Counted from the first letter of the stretch, positions 27,358 to 49,805 are shown. The stretch: DNA of 64,000 bases from Trifolium pratense (GCF_020283565.1 NC_060060.1:8928001-8992000), one strand, 5' to 3'. The notes: generated by a model not told the origin, from the letters alone. Made by a program: numbers and translations.

Positions 27358-29074
27358 TGACATTAATTTTTCTATTTAAAAAGGAAATATTCAATTCAAA
27401 TAATTCTAATACAAAAATAATTCAATTCAATAAAAAAAAATCGATTCAAATAATTCTAATTCTAATTAAAGGAAAATAATTTTTCCAAAAAAAATAAATT
27501 AAAATTAAAATAATTGTACAATTTCAAATAGTTGTCTTCTTTAGATATTAACTAAAAAAATGGTTTTTCCTTTATAAGTTGAGAAAAAAACTTATAATTT
27601 GGAATGGTGAAATATATCGTCTAGATAAATTGGTCATTTTTCTAAGAAACTTGGACTAATTTTTAAATGTTTCAAATGTTTAATTTCACTTTTATTCACT
27701 TTAGTTGATCAATTTTTGCTTATATTTTGGGACGCAGAAAGTATCTATAATATCATTTCTTAGAGTTTTAAGTATTTATTTATAGTTTTTTATATTTTAT
27801 TGTCATTTTTTTTAATCATACGTTTACTTATTAAAAAAGAATTGTTGTTCATATTATTTTTTATTGGATTTAAATCATGCTCATAAATGTTTTTTTACTA
27901 TTATTTATGAATAAATGTTGTACTCTATTTTTTTACTCATTATTTTTTTATTTGTCTAATTTTTCATGTGATATTTAACAAATACACTGATAAAATAATA
28001 GAAACTCCTCGAATGACTATACTATAGAATGAATTGGAAAAATGTGGAATTGAGAAATTGATATGCTTAAAAAAAATTATTCTTAAACTTCATACTTATC
28101 AAGTAGAGAAAAAGGTGTCATTGTCTGAAATATAAAAGGAATGAAGTAATTGACTTCATAGATTATTTTTCTATTTCATTTTATTATTCTATTAATTATG
28201 GTTTACCTTAATGTGGTTTTTCTAATAAAAAAAAATACATAGTGATTTGTACCAAACAAAATATTAAAATACGGGGGTATTGATAAAAAAAAACCTACAT
28301 GGAGGTATTAAACAAAAAATAACTTACACGGGGTGAGACATACATTTGTAGATTTTATTACATAAAAAATACGATATCAATTGAAAGCAGGGAAAGTAAC
28401 AATGATTTTATATATATAAAAAAAAAGAATTAAAAGCAATAATATCATGTATTACTTTATTTTTATTCTCCATACATCACTGTAAAATAAACAAATAAAA
28501 ATAAATAGATACATTTTTTAAAATTTTCATATTAACAAATGAGATATGCTTAAAAAAATTATATAATTTTTTTTTTGTGTCAAGCAAATGACAAACGATT
28601 CTACTGTTCATTACTTTTAAATAAATAATATTAAAATTAAAATCGCCCCATTTTGCTTCTCAAATGTGAAATTTTTTCACACGGGGACATGAGATAAAAT
28701 ACTCCTGAAGAAAACAAATGTCTAAAGGAGAGAGATGACGATTAAGAACAAATATATTAACCGTTAGATTAGTTTTTGCATAATGACATTTTTTTTATGA
28801 AAATAAAAGAACAAATATATGAACATGTGAGTTGGGAACGGGGAGTGGAGTATCACTCTTCATTATGCCATTTCTCCTTAAAATCTCTAAAATTTGGATC
28901 TTTTATCATATTTAAATAAACTATTACATTAAATATAAAATTAATTTTACAAATAATTAAAAAAAATCACAATATTAAAATTTTAATAATTCATATTTTT
29001 CATGTGTGAAAAAAAATGATCTATATTTTTCATAGAACATTAACCCGGGCGATAGCACGGGTAAGTTATACTAG
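26676..29074 (+). mobile_element. Non-autonomous Helitron
   Basis: Begins TCTATTATTTATATG after a host A (26675). Ends with hairpin cccgggcgatagcacggg (29044-29061), nine bases, then CTAG (29071-29074) and host T. No Rep/helicase frame; very AT-rich. The first 341 bp are duplicated in tandem. Confidence 0.85.
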
Positions 29075-29079
29075 TTGCT

Positions 29080-29307
29080 TTATGATGCATTTAGGAGCCT
29101 TGAAAAAGAAAAGTAAAGAGGAATGCATACCGAATTAATTAAAGTAACTCGCCCTCCGTAAGATAATAGACGACTACTCCATAAACTAAGCCTATTGGAC
29201 ATAGCATCAAATTGTATATGATAATTTGGAGTATATTTTTGGTGTTTTCTAAGTTTCATGGGTTGATTATTGTTTATTAAAAAATGTGGAGAGCAAATTA
29301 AAGGCAA
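29080..29307 (-). pseudogene. LINE reverse-transcriptase fragment
   Basis: Encodes RLSLWSSRLLSYGGRVTLIN, which matches the conserved segment after the polymerase domain of plant LINE ORF2 (W..LLS.GGR.TLI.SV). Only ~75 codons; no other LINE part is attached. Confidence 0.65.
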
Positions 29308-29607
29308 TTAGTATTTAATTTCAAAATCTACGTTTCCATGTCCTATGTTATTTCAAAACTAGAATAAACTATGAAAAGGACAGAAAACAATGACAGAAAT
29401 TTCCCAAAAGTATATGTAATATGTAACTGAAAAAAGATAAATAAAAAAAAAAACCGCAAGAAAATGAAAAGGAAAATTTTATGCAAACATATTCTGCAAA
29501 CGCCCCAATTGTCACAAAGAATTTTTACATTTTAATTTAGAAAGGAAAAAAAAGAGTAAGAAAAAAGCATCATCTAAATCAGGAGAAATCTCAGTCACAT
29601 TTGGATT

Positions 29608-38413
<8,806 letters not shown>

Positions 38414-38572
38414 CTTTGCGTCCTTCTAGAAACACAATTTTCCACGAAATTTGTTCACTCTACAAAATTGACAAAACACAAAACCAAATGCAAAGCCATT
38501 AATCATCGACAGGACAAAAGAAAACCATAATACTCACAACCAACAAAACACACACACACACACACACACACT

Positions 38573-38606
<34 letters not shown>

Positions 38607-39762
38607 CATTATCATACATCAACACATAAAACAGTATCAATGAATCTGATAATAAAAAACAAACTAGTTTCCTGCTTTGTCCCTTCTGTAGACAAACGAT
38701 CAACAGTTTACCCTAATGCAGATACATCAGACACACACACACACACACACACATGGTAATTTTCTAAGAAAAGTTTGAATCTTACACACTAAAAACACAA
38801 AAGCCCCAAATGCTATTATACCCCCCTAAAACAGGTTACATCACAATGAGTATAGGAACAAATAACACGCTTCATAAAAAGACATAACAGAATTTAAACA
38901 CCAACGTTTCTCGCTACAATAAGATCGATAACGATAAAAAAACAAATTAAGTTAAGCAAAATAAAAATACACCTTATTTGGTAAACCCGATACCAAAAAA
39001 ATAAAAAAAATAAAAAAAGACACAGAAAATTGAATTAAGAAATTGAAGAATTGAAAACGAACCTTGTGTTATTGGTAATAGTAGCTAGCAGATTGTAGCT
39101 GAATTAATAAGAAAATAAGCCAAAAAAAGGAAAAACTAGGGTTTTCTTATTTACACAACAAGATCTCCCCTTTCTCTTTCTGTATCTCGTTCTTTCTCTT
39201 CTCACAAAAATAATACAGTAATAATGAAATTGAATTATGAATTAGAAAAAAGCGTTATTGATTGAAAAATATAATAAAAGTGAAGATTCACGGAATTAAT
39301 ATAATATTGACATGTTGATTGTATTAATTAATAATAATATTAGTAAGAACGGAAAAAATATATTTGAAAAGATTTAAAATTGAATTGAATAAAAATTCTC
39401 TAGCTCTCTCTCTCTGTTTGTTTTAAGCACAAGTTAATCGTGAACTCTTTCTTATCTACTACTGTTTGGTTTGGTACGGTGACACGCAATTACGTCACGG
39501 ACCAATGAGAAGACAATAACGTAATAATAATGATTGGTGTGTTTTGGGGTGACCAATAGGGTTGACGGTGACGGAAGAAGGTGGGTGAGTATATCGGAAC
39601 TTTTTAATGAGGAATTGGATAAGGTTTTGCAGCCGAGTGAGCCGACCCAAATGCCAGCTGGCAACACCCGGCGAGAAGTTTGACCACGCGCTATGCACGT
39701 GCTTAGAAAGGAACGCGTTGATTGATAGTAATAGTACGTTGGTGCGTCACTTAGCTGTACCC
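38414..39762 (-). promoter_or_regulatory. TPS7 5' leader, leader intron and probable promoter
   Basis: A leader intron is supported by aag|gttcg at 39063/39062 and tttctag|aagg at 38426/38425. It contains (CA)n(GA)n (38549-38604) and (CA)n (38731-38753). Upstream are a TACGTCA motif (39491-39497), CCAAT boxes in both directions near 39501 and 39552, and a palindromic G-box CACGTG (39696-39701), all common bZIP/NF-Y contacts. Positions of the transcription start and function are inferred. Confidence 0.45.
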
Positions 39763-41177
39763 ACCACACCACCATGAAGGTGTATGTTTGGAAGGGCAAA
39801 AAGGGTTTTTTATTTTTTTTTATAAGCAAAAAGACCAAAAAGGGTAATCGCTTAGGAGGCATTCTTACATAGGCACAAAACATTTAGGCACAGAGAAAAA
39901 AGTAAAAAAAACTAGATAAGACAAACAACGTATGATATGATTGATGATCTTGCACTACACCCTACATCTACAAACAATAACATTATCCATTTAGCTGCGT
40001 ATAAAAAAAATAAATAAATTGATGGATACCAAATATATAATAAATGTGTCAACGTGAGTTTATTTTAGTTGATAGGGACATCATATATATTATTTGAGAG
40101 TCAAGATTCGAATATCGGACACTCTACTCTTATTCACATTTAACACATAACACATACATACACACAAAACACATACATTTTTCTTTCTCAAACTTCAAAA
40201 TCATATCTATCAAGATTGATTCATTTGTTTTGCAGAAATGATATATAAACACAATTTTTAGACACAAATCAGATAAACATACACCTTTTTTATTTTTTAA
40301 ATAATATAATTCACTTTATAGATTTGCGTGAACACTTATTCCCTATTGTATTAAAACGGTGTCAACAAAATTTGTGTTTAAATAACACAGCTCTTTGTTT
40401 TGAAAGATGAGAATTAATATTAAAAGAGTTACCATTCAAATCTTGTTTGACGTCTGATGTGACTATTATCACATTATTTTTTTTTACTTGACGGGGTGCA
40501 TAACTAACAATATTCCTTTTTACATTCTCAAATTCAAACAAACGAGGTTGTCACCATCTCCCCCAATTCTTGGACCGCCTACTGATCACTTCATTGCCCA
40601 CAAGCGTCAATTTCTTTCTTTGTGACTACCTCGCTGGTGCTACAACTTCTACATATCCTTCAACTAATTCTTCTTCGATTACCTCATAAATTCCCAACAT
40701 CCAACAGTTAACAACCTCCTAGGATTGGTTCCCGAACAACAATGGTTTCTCTCTCCCTTGCCGAACCAAAATAACATCCTTAACTTGTTGCACATCATCC
40801 AACAATCCAATATTTTCAAAAGAATACACTCTTTATTCACAAGTCCTTGCTATTTGTTGGATACATTTGCCCTATTCATTTGTGTCTTTTTTTTTTAAGT
40901 GAATAAATGTCAATATAGATATTGGTCAAAATATCTCAATTATTTTTCCAATAATAAAATTTAGTTGATAGTCTTTATAAATAATCTGAGTTTATTTTTC
41001 ATTTAAAAATTAAAATAAAATTTAGTTTTTTTTTTTTTTGTTATAAAAAAAGGGCAAAGCCCAATTAAAGTTTATATTTTTATGAAAAATGAAAAAGAAA
41101 ATTGAGTTTATTTTTTGGCAAATGGTGTATTAACTTGTTTTCTTTTTCCCCTAACTTTTTTTTCGAGTTTAATTGAT
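39763..41177. other. TPS7-LSM6 spacer
   Basis: AT-rich. No gene recognised apart from a short SINE copy at 40053-40148. Confidence 0.4.
40053..40148 (+). mobile_element. SINE, 3'-truncated copy
   Basis: gtgagtttattttagttgat (A-box), caagattcgaatatcggaca (B-box) and ttattcacattta match the SINE at 49806-49935; the tail is lost. Confidence 0.6.
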
Positions 41178-41332
41178 ATGCACCGACAATGTAAAATAAT
41201 TTTAGACGATCATTTAATAAACGATCATCATTTTGCCATATCATATTAAGAAAATGGGGTGAAGTGAGGTGATGTGATGGAAAATATGATTGATATTAAT
41301 TGATAGTCTAAAATTATTTTACACAGGTGCAT
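41178..41332. mobile_element. MITE in the LSM6 promoter
   Basis: 155 bp with ~35-bp inverted ends (atgcaccgacaatgtaaaat / attttacacaggtgcat). Ends 231 bp before the LSM6 start codon. Confidence 0.7.
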
Positions 41333-41563
41333 ATGAATTAAATCTTTTTGTTCATATTTTAGGCGCTACTCACTCAGTGTTCCTTCCAACTCCAATCGAA
41401 ACCCGTCGTATCTGTTGTGCCTCTTCCCTTCTGGATTCTCTACCTGCCAGGTACCATCTCTTCTTCTCATTTCGTTTTCTTTCTTCTATAATAACTTGCA
41501 CGTCGTAATTTTGTTTTCCCTTTGTTTCTTGAAGCTTTTTTAGGGTTTAGATTGTAAACAAAG

Positions 41564-44500
41564 ATGAGTGGAACAGAGAAAAGTTCAGGAACCACAAAAA
41601 CCCCAGCTGATTTCCTCAAATCCATTCGTGGTAGGCCTGTTGTTGTCAAGCTCAACTCCGGTGTCGATTATCGAGGTCAGTCAGATTCATCTCTTTTCTA
41701 CTACCTCTTTTTTTTTTCTTTTTCGTTTTTATGGATTTTAATTACATTCTTAGGTTAGGTCACTTTTTTTGTTTGATTCTTTTCATTTAGAAACCATATA
41801 TTCTTTTTCAGATAATTAGTTTACATTATTTGAAGATGAGTGGTGGTAGAAACTAAATTAACTTAGAAATTTATCATTTTGATTTTAATATGAATGATTT
41901 GAGGATTTGTCAATTCAAGTGGTTCAAGTAGTATTTATGAGTATGTTGCGCTATTTACTTTAAACAAAAGGCTATAATGTTCTCTTTAATGGAAAGAGAT
42001 GTAACTATATTAGTTTTTCTTATTTCAATCGTTTCAAATTCGATCAAATGGAATATAACACGATATTATCCTTTTTACTTTCTCTGTTGAATTTGGAGTT
42101 ATGAGATGGAAATCGTCTTTTTTCCCTTCCAGAACTGTCTAGAAATAGTTGAAGATACAATGTTTACAATATATTTTAAAAACTCCCTTTGTCAGAGCAG
42201 TTGAAACGAATTGAGAATCAAAGTGAGAAAAGTTAGAAAAACAGTTGATAAGAGGCGCATAGTAAAAAAGGAGTAGACTAGGAGAAGTAAACACGGCAGA
42301 GAGGGTTATCACCTCTAACTATTTACTTATCATGTAGTTAATGGTTACAAGCAGTGTTGTCGATGTTGGATAGTGGTTCATGGCAACGAGCCAAAAATTC
42401 GAGATAAACATATAGTGGATGGTCCTAGGATGTTAATAGCGGCGCTATAGCGTGCTATAGCGCTATAGCGTAGCGTTTTACCACCTCTCTGCTATGCTAT
42501 AAGGCTGCTTTCCGCTATTTAGAGAAGCGGAAATAGCGGCCGCTATTTGCAGGAAAATAGCGTTTTGGTAGCGGTGGCGTAGCGGTTTGGTAGCGCTATT
42601 TGACCGCTTTAGCATTTTGGAGGGGAAAAAATTGATGAAAATCCTTATTTTGAAAATAAATCATAAGTGAGCGGTTTGGTAGCGCAATGGCACCATCTTC
42701 TAGAACTGCTGATAACAGAGGCTTCATTAAGCCTACTGGTGACAACCTTGATATAGGTTGCAAGTGGAATTCTTATAAAGACAGCAGCAAGAAAACAATT
42801 ATTTGTGATTTTTGTTTTCACCCTTCCAATGGAGGAATAACAAGAGCAAAGAAGCATCAGTTGGGGATATCGGGAGAAATAAAATCATGGAATGTTATTA
42901 GTCTTTATTTAGAACCTATTTTGATGGTAAATGACAATATTTAGTATAATTATTAAGTAAGAAAGTCCTTTTAATTTTGGGTATTTTTCTATTTTATTTA
43001 TGTTGTTGGAATTTATGTTTAATTTGTACATGACCGCTATATCACTATAGCGCTACCCGCTATACCGCAATAGCATTTTTGAGGGTCGGCGCTACACGCC
43101 GCTATCCGAGATTAACAACATAGGGATGGTCTAAAAACTAGGTTAAAAACAGAAGAAAATAAACAAAACACCAATTAAAAACCAAATTAAGTTTAAACAG
43201 AGCAAATAAATAAATATACATAAAGAAAAAAAAAAAAAAGAAACATAATATTTATCCGAATAAGAAAAATAGAAAACAGAGAGGGTGGTGCCATGATTGT
43301 TGCTCACACTCAGTTGGGTGGATGTCGCACACAGTAGAAGTAGAGAACCATGTAGAGAGAGAAATGCATAGAGAAGAGGGTATTGGGACTGTGTCGGGTC
43401 ACACGACCCAAACCAATAAATTTTTTTTACAAAAAAGGGGTAAACTGGTAAGGTAACCATTTTTTAGGGTTTATTAGAATTTTACCCCATTTTTGGGCCT
43501 GGCGTTGGGTCACATGACCGAAACCAAGTTTTTTACAAAAAGAATCTGCCTTTTACACCACGCCACCATGTCCGTTACATTTGTGGCAGCTGTCATAACC
43601 CTGCAATGCAAAAAACGGCACTCCACCGCTTTTCTATGGCGTTCTGTTGAAATCCCACCACCGCAATCCACCATAGTGCCGCCATGACCGATATTCAACA
43701 CACCGGTTAAGAGTAGCAGTTGAGATAGGAGGGAAAGGGGAGATAATAGTAGAGGAAACAAAAAGTTAGGTTTGATTGGGGAGAGCATTAGGGTCTTTCG
43801 AATACCTTGCAGGATGACTAATATCACTTCATCTTCTAATTCTATTGATCTCCTATACCAGAGCAGTAGCTCTGGAACAATGTGGTGTTTGTATTTTTTT
43901 TGGACCAAAGTGAGGATTGTTTTTTGATTGTTCATTAAGTTGCCTCTGTTACTAGTTTGGTTCTATCCCATTGTTGGTGTAGGTTGGTGCGTATGTCCAT
44001 CTGTATTTGTTATGTTATGCTTCTATGCAGTGGCGGATCCAGGACCTTGGTCTGCAAAAGTTTAGACTTCAATTATTAATTATAAGCATATCTACAAATG
44101 GCGTGGAAGATGAGATGAGAGATGCTAGGGTTAGATCAAAGTGTGTAATAAATTATGAGAGTACTTTTAGATTTTGGGTGTGTTGGGCACATATATAGTC
44201 ACCTGATCCGCAATTCGTTGATATGTAGTACGGATTCAGGTATACGGAATACACCTCTTAAAATACTGGATACATAGTATATATGGTCGGTACGTTATTT
44301 GGAAATCTGGTATTCTAATCAATTAAGCCATCAATTATTTTTTATCGAATCTAGTTAAAAACCGTAAACATGTTAAAAAAGTAAATATCATAAATAAAAA
44401 ATTAACCTCAGAAAACATTTTTAGGACAGTGGTTTTCTCTTCTAGTTCTAGGACAATGATTTTTTTGGAAGATCTCCGCGAAGGATGGTGAACACCGTGA

Positions 44501-45408
44501 AAACTCAAGTCATCCATAAAACGATTTAACTGTGTAATTTAAATGCATTTCAATCCATAGATAAAGGTTGAACCGTAAGGCACATAATTTTCCAAAGTGA
44601 TTGAAGCTTTTAGCTATTGGTAAGTGGTTTGGGGTCATAAGATTTTAAATAATGAGTAAATAGTGTAGTTTGTGGATGGTGTTTAAAAAATTTAAATTAA
44701 ACAAGTAGAACACTTATGAAAAAGAAAAAGTAACAAAGCCAACAACTACATAATGGATAATAGTATCTGGTAAAAGGAAGAAAAAAAAATAATGGCTAAG
44801 GATGTCTCCACATTTTGACTATAGTTAAGTTCTTTCATCCTATCCTATTAAAATAATAGTCCCACATCGGTTATGTTGTTAACAATAGAGAGGGCGATGC
44901 ATTTATAAAAGAGTAGTTCACTTTCAATGCATCAGGAAGCAAATGCGCAGGTTCTACGGACTGACTCGCCCAATTACTTGGGTCTGAGGTGCAAAATTTA
45001 AGTTTCAGGGTGGTCAAAATGTAAAAATATAAAAATTTTGGTGTATTTTTATAAAGTTCAGGGTGTGCAAGTGCACCCTCTGAACAAACACTGGATCCGC
45101 CCCTGCTTCTATGCAGGTATAGATAAACTAGGCTGAATCTTTCTGGTTAATCTTGCAGGTATCCTAGCTTGTCTAGATGGCTATATGAATATTGCAATGG
45201 AACAAACAGAGGAGTATGTTAACGGACAACTGAAGAACAAGTATGGTGATGCATTCATTCGAGGAAATAATGGTACTACTAGTGTTTGAAATCAAATATT
45301 CTTGATTGTTTATTGATATTTGATTGCAGGAATAATTGAAAATTTATTTTCTTTAATGCAGTTCTATACATCAGTACCTCAAAGAGGACTCTAGCAGAAG
45401 GGGCATAA
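41564..45408 (+). CDS. LSM6: U6 snRNA-associated Sm-like protein LSm6
   Basis: Exons 41564-41675, 45159-45272 and 45362-45408, GT-AG, giving 90 residues, the normal length. The Sm1 motif runs from FLKSIRGRPVVVKLNSGVDY into RGILACLDGYMNIAMEQTEE across the first junction, and Sm2 is IRGNNVLYIS. LSm6 is a ring subunit of both LSm1-7 (cytoplasmic mRNA decapping) and LSm2-8 (nuclear U6 snRNA 3'-end binding, splicing). Intron 1 is 3.5 kb for a 112-nt first coding exon and carries two hAT elements; one ends only 53 bp before the exon 2 acceptor. Coding sequence undamaged. Confidence 0.95.
42425..43123. mobile_element. hAT derivative with BED-finger remnant
   Basis: 699 bp. Inverted ends (ctaggatgttaatagcggcg / ccgctatccgagattaacaa) flanked by the exact 8-bp duplication GGATGGTC (42417-42424, 43124-43131). 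Both subterminal regions are dense in 'gcgctatagcg' palindromes. The middle (42687-42944) encodes CDFCFHP...RAKKHQ, the BED zinc finger at the start of a hAT transposase, but the catalytic body is gone. Confidence 0.85.
44028..45105. mobile_element. Non-autonomous hAT element
   Basis: 1,078 bp from cagtggcggatccagg to ctggatccgcccctg, with the exact 8-bp duplication CTTCTATG (44020-44027, 45106-45113). No transposase frame. Carries an snRNA-like promoter near its right end. Confidence 0.88.
44859..44907 (+). promoter_or_regulatory. snRNA-type promoter (USE + TATA)
   Basis: GTCCCACATCG (44859-44869) matches the plant Upstream Sequence Element consensus RTCCCACATCG exactly. It is followed 32 bp later by tttata (44902-44907). 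This spacing is that of RNA polymerase II snRNA genes in plants. The sequence downstream is not an snRNA I recognise. Confidence 0.5.
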
Positions 45409-46669
45409 AATTACCGAAATCTAAATTTATGTTGGTTTGAATTTTGTAAAACAGTTGTAACTTTTTGTATTATGCTGACTGCCTGTATGTAGCAGCCGTT
45501 ACCTATTTGTCTGAAGTTTTTCTTACTTCATAGTTTGTCATGGTAATTGAGTTGCTATGCTTATATATTAAGGCAAAACTGCACAGCCAGTTTGTAACTT
45601 ACTCTTGGCAGAATATTTTAGTTTAGTGTGGAATTTTAAAATAGTAATATTAAATGTTATCATTTCAATGTAGTTTTTTTTAATCTTTATAATGATAAGA
45701 CAATGGAGAACTCTAATTTTGAGTGCTTAACTGGGTCCCACGTTGACACATCACACATTTATTATTTATTTTTTAATAATAGTACCTAATAGGTATGGAA
45801 AATTCTAGGATGAAGTCACAAAAGTCACTTCTTAGAAGAAGTTGTCATTGTGGTCAATTAATCAAACAGCTGAATTGGTCAACTGCCACATAGGATTATA
45901 TGGTACAGAAGGCTTACCATACATCTCCTTATCAATTGTCCTTGCAATTAAGTCCCTAGCAAATTAAAACTTATAAAATTACCATAAACTTATATTGTCT
46001 TTTAACTTATAATTTTATAGTTATAATTGTTATAATAAAGAGAAAAATAAATTTTTTCTTCTTCCATTCCTATTAAAAAAAAAAAAATCTCTTCTTCTAT
46101 TATAATCTGGGTTTACAAATAAAAGTAAAAATAAAACATTTCTTCATCCTCCTCCTTATCTTCAACATCATCAACAACAAAACAAATTATGGATTTACCA
46201 ACAACAAAAAAAAAAATAGCATAATATTTTTTTACAAAAATAATAGATTTGAGTTCATCATCACAAAAGGATGAAACTTTAAATGGGTAATTAATTGTCC
46301 CATAATAGATCTGTGATGTTTTGGTATGAAATCATTTAAATGGTGTGATATGTGATATTTTTTCCGATAATTAATTGTTCAATCATTTAAATGGTAATAG
46401 ATCTGTGATGTCCGATAATAGATTTTGGTACGAAATCATTTAAATGGTATGAAAAATAATAGATCTGTGATGTTTCTGATAATTAATTGTTATTTTTTGA
46501 CGTTTAAATGCTTGGAACCGTCGGGTTTTATGTTGGATTCGCGGGTCTGAAACCGGGTTGAAGTGACCCGCTGAAGGTTGAAGATGAAGATTAATTTAAT
46601 ATATTTTTGTAAACGCTTCATTTATAAATATCAAGTAATGCAGGAAGGAACATGACTTATTTGTGTGTC

Positions 46670-46866
46670 ACAAATGGTTCTTGTGCTTAACTGTTCGTCC
46701 CAAGGTTGTGGGATTGATTCCCATTTCAAACATTTTGTGAATTAATTTTTTTTTAAAACCGCCACATATGAAAATTAAAACAAAAACTAAGGATTTTGGC
46801 ACATGCAAGATTCGAACACACGACAGGCAGAAATTACAATGATGGCTTAACCACTTGGCTATGACT
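46670..46866. repeat. Two opposed tRNA-derived modules, left arm
   Basis: Plus strand: tggttcttgtgcttaa (46675-46690) and gggattgattccc (46710-46722) resemble A and B boxes. Minus strand: agccaagtggttaagcc (about 46860-46844) and gtgttcgaatcttg (46818-46805) are a better A/B pair. No complete tRNA cloverleaf. Confidence 0.5.
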
Positions 46867-46882
46867 ACTCTTTGATAAGCCA

Positions 46883-47182
<300 letters not shown>

Positions 47183-47329
47183 TTTCAATTTTAATCATGT
47201 AATGTATGCATTAAAATTAATTGCTTATTATTTATGCAACTTAATTATTCTGAATTAAATGTCAATATTGTTTATATATATATATTTAATTAACAAGGAA
47301 GTAGTCGCAACATCTTTTATTAACTTTGT

Positions 47330-48900
47330 TCTTTCACTGATAATTATATTCCGGTTGAAGTTAATAACTTAAGATTATATAAATAAAGTAAAATTTAAAA
47401 ATAAGGTATAATTTGACTCAATATTATACTCTGGTTCAATTGAAACACTATTAACCTTAGTCTTTGAATATGGATTATACTCCGGTTCAACTGAAGCATT
47501 ATTTTTTTTGAAGAAGCTAAATTAGCCCACCCAAATTGGCACTAGAGAGAATCGAACCTCAGACCTCAAGAGGAGCACACTCCTATGTCCCAAGTCAATA
47601 CTAATGCACCAACCCAAGTGGGTTTCAACTGAAACATTATTAACTTTAGTTTTTGACTAAGAGTTATACTCCAATTGAAGTTAATGACTAAAAATCATAA
47701 AATTAAAGAAAGATTTAAAAACAAAGTATAATTTGACTTAATATTATAATATGGTTCAAATGAATCACTATTAACCCTAGTCATTAAGTTTAACTCATAA
47801 ATATACTTCGGTTCAACTGAAGCACTATTAGCTGAAGTATTGAATCGAAGGGTATACTTTGGTTTAACAGAAGCATTATTACCCATAATCTTTGATTGGT
47901 CACTATACTCCAATTCAACCAAAAAATTATTAACCATATTATTTGACTGAAGATTATTCTTCGATTTAACTGAAGTACTATTAATGCTGGTCTTTGAATG
48001 GGGGTTACACTCTGATTAAAGTTAATTACTTAAAATTTATATAAAAAAAGTGAAATTTAGAAATAAACTATAATTTAACTGAAGATTATAATTCGGTTCA
48101 ACTGAAGGATTATTAACCATAGTCTTTTGTTGATGATTATACTTCGGTTCCACTTAAGCACTATTAACCCTAGTCTTTGACTGAGGGTTATACTCCAATT
48201 AAAGTTAATGACTTAAGAAGTATAAATAAAAAACGAAAAATTTAAAAATACAGTATAATTTGACTTAAAATTATACTCCGATTCAACTGAACCACTATTA
48301 ACCTTAATCTTTGACTGAACATTATACTTTGGTTCAACTAAAACACTATTAACTCGAGTCTTTAACTAATGGTTATAATTCGATTCATCTGAATCACTAT
48401 TAACCCTAGTATTTGATTAAAGATTATACTCTGATTCAACTTAAGCATTATTAACCCTAGTCTTTGATCGAAAGTTATACTCCGGTTGAAATTAATGACT
48501 TAAAAATTATATAAATAAAGAAAAATTTACAAATAAAATACAATTTGACTTAAGACTATACCCTGGTTCAAATAAAGTACTTATAGTTTTTTATCGAGGG
48601 TTATACTCTAATTCAACTGAAGTACTATATATTACCTTAATCTTTGATTGAGGACTATACTCCGGTTCAACTAAACCATTATTCACCCCATTTTTTGACT
48701 GAAGATTATACTCTGGTTCAACTGAAGCACTATTAACGCTAGTCTTTGACTGGTAGTTATACTCCGATTGAAGTTAATGTCTTAAAAATTATAAAAACTA
48801 AAAAATTAAAATAAAATATAATTTGATTGGAGATTATACTCCGGTACAACTGAAACAATTTTAACCTTAGTCGTCTTTGATTGAGGACTATTATACTCAG
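47330..48900 (+). repeat. Subterminal repeat array, left arm
   Basis: Some 25 degenerate copies of a ~50-bp unit: ttatactccggttcaactga, then agcactattaaccctagtc, then tttgactga. About six copies of an A-rich spacer (agttaatgacttaaaaatta...) fall at about 47370, 47667, 48018, 48202, 48488 and 48770, so there is a higher-order period of roughly 280-350 bp. Confidence 0.85.
47504..47623 (-). mobile_element. tRNA-derived SINE
   Basis: Minus strand: cccacttgggttggtgcatt (A-box region), gaggttcgattctct (B box), then a run of A. Flanked by an 18-bp duplication with one mismatch (ttcaactgaagcattatt, 47486-47503; 47624-47641). Inserted within a unit of the subterminal array. Confidence 0.75.
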
Positions 48901-48945
48901 ATTCTATAAAACATATTTTTTTTTAAAAATATATCATCATTAATT

Positions 48946-49075
48946 TGTTTTTTTTTTCTTTTCGGTAGAGATTAATTTAGTTTTTTACTTTTGGTTTATA
49001 ATGAAGTTGAAGATTGAACCTAAGACCTCTAGCATACTACCAAAACTCCTCACTACTATACTAAACCTAGTGGTT
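48946..49075 (-). mobile_element. SINE-like element
   Basis: Minus strand: aggtttagtatagtagtgag (A-box-like), gaggtcttaggttcaatctt (B-box-like) and an A-rich tail. No target duplication established. Confidence 0.4.
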
Positions 49076-49805
49076 TTATTTTTTTACTTTTAAATGAACG
49101 GTGTTTGCGCATTTTGTGTACTTAAATCTACAAAAACAATTTTTTTATGTATCGATACGATAATAATTTGAAAATTTGTGAGTATTCCATTTTAAGGAAA
49201 ATTATTGGTAATCCATTTTATTAAAGTGAATGAATTACGAAGTGGATTAAAATGAAAAAGGTATATAATGATAAAAATAAAATAATTATTTATTCTTTAT
49301 ATATTATTATTAATAATTTTATTTTTTTTTTACAAAATTTTTATATTTATTATTTATATATTAAGACAAAATACAATCTACACACATTTAGGCGCCTAAA
49401 TTTCATTCATCCCGCCTAACCCACCTAAATTTCATTTATTCCGCTTAAATTTGTAGTATAAATTTTAAGTATTTTGTTTTTTAAGTGACTTTTTGTTAAC
49501 TCAATACAGTACTTTGGAAACATAATTATGCTGTGTTTTCAGACTTGGGAAACGTAGTTACCGAATACCAATAGTCATCAATAGATGCTAGGAGTGATAA
49601 TTATGCCAATGTACTTGGGAAACGTAGTTACCGAATACCGAATACCGATAGTCATCAATACGGTATACGAAGAGATTGCAATGATGACATAAAAAAATAG
49701 AAAGAGATATTGCATTGAAAATTGCCACCGATTTTGCTCTAAAAATATGCATGTGGTCTATGTTTAGGTGAGTAATTTAGAATGAGTGATAAATAAATCT
49801 ATTTG

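Noticed and set aside
39452..39883. 143-codon minus frame upstream of TPS7
   Set aside because: No recognisable domain, overlaps the probable promoter; likely chance.
43493..43935. Overlapping plus and minus frames in LSM6 intron 1
   Set aside because: No homology recognised; intronic, low coding character.
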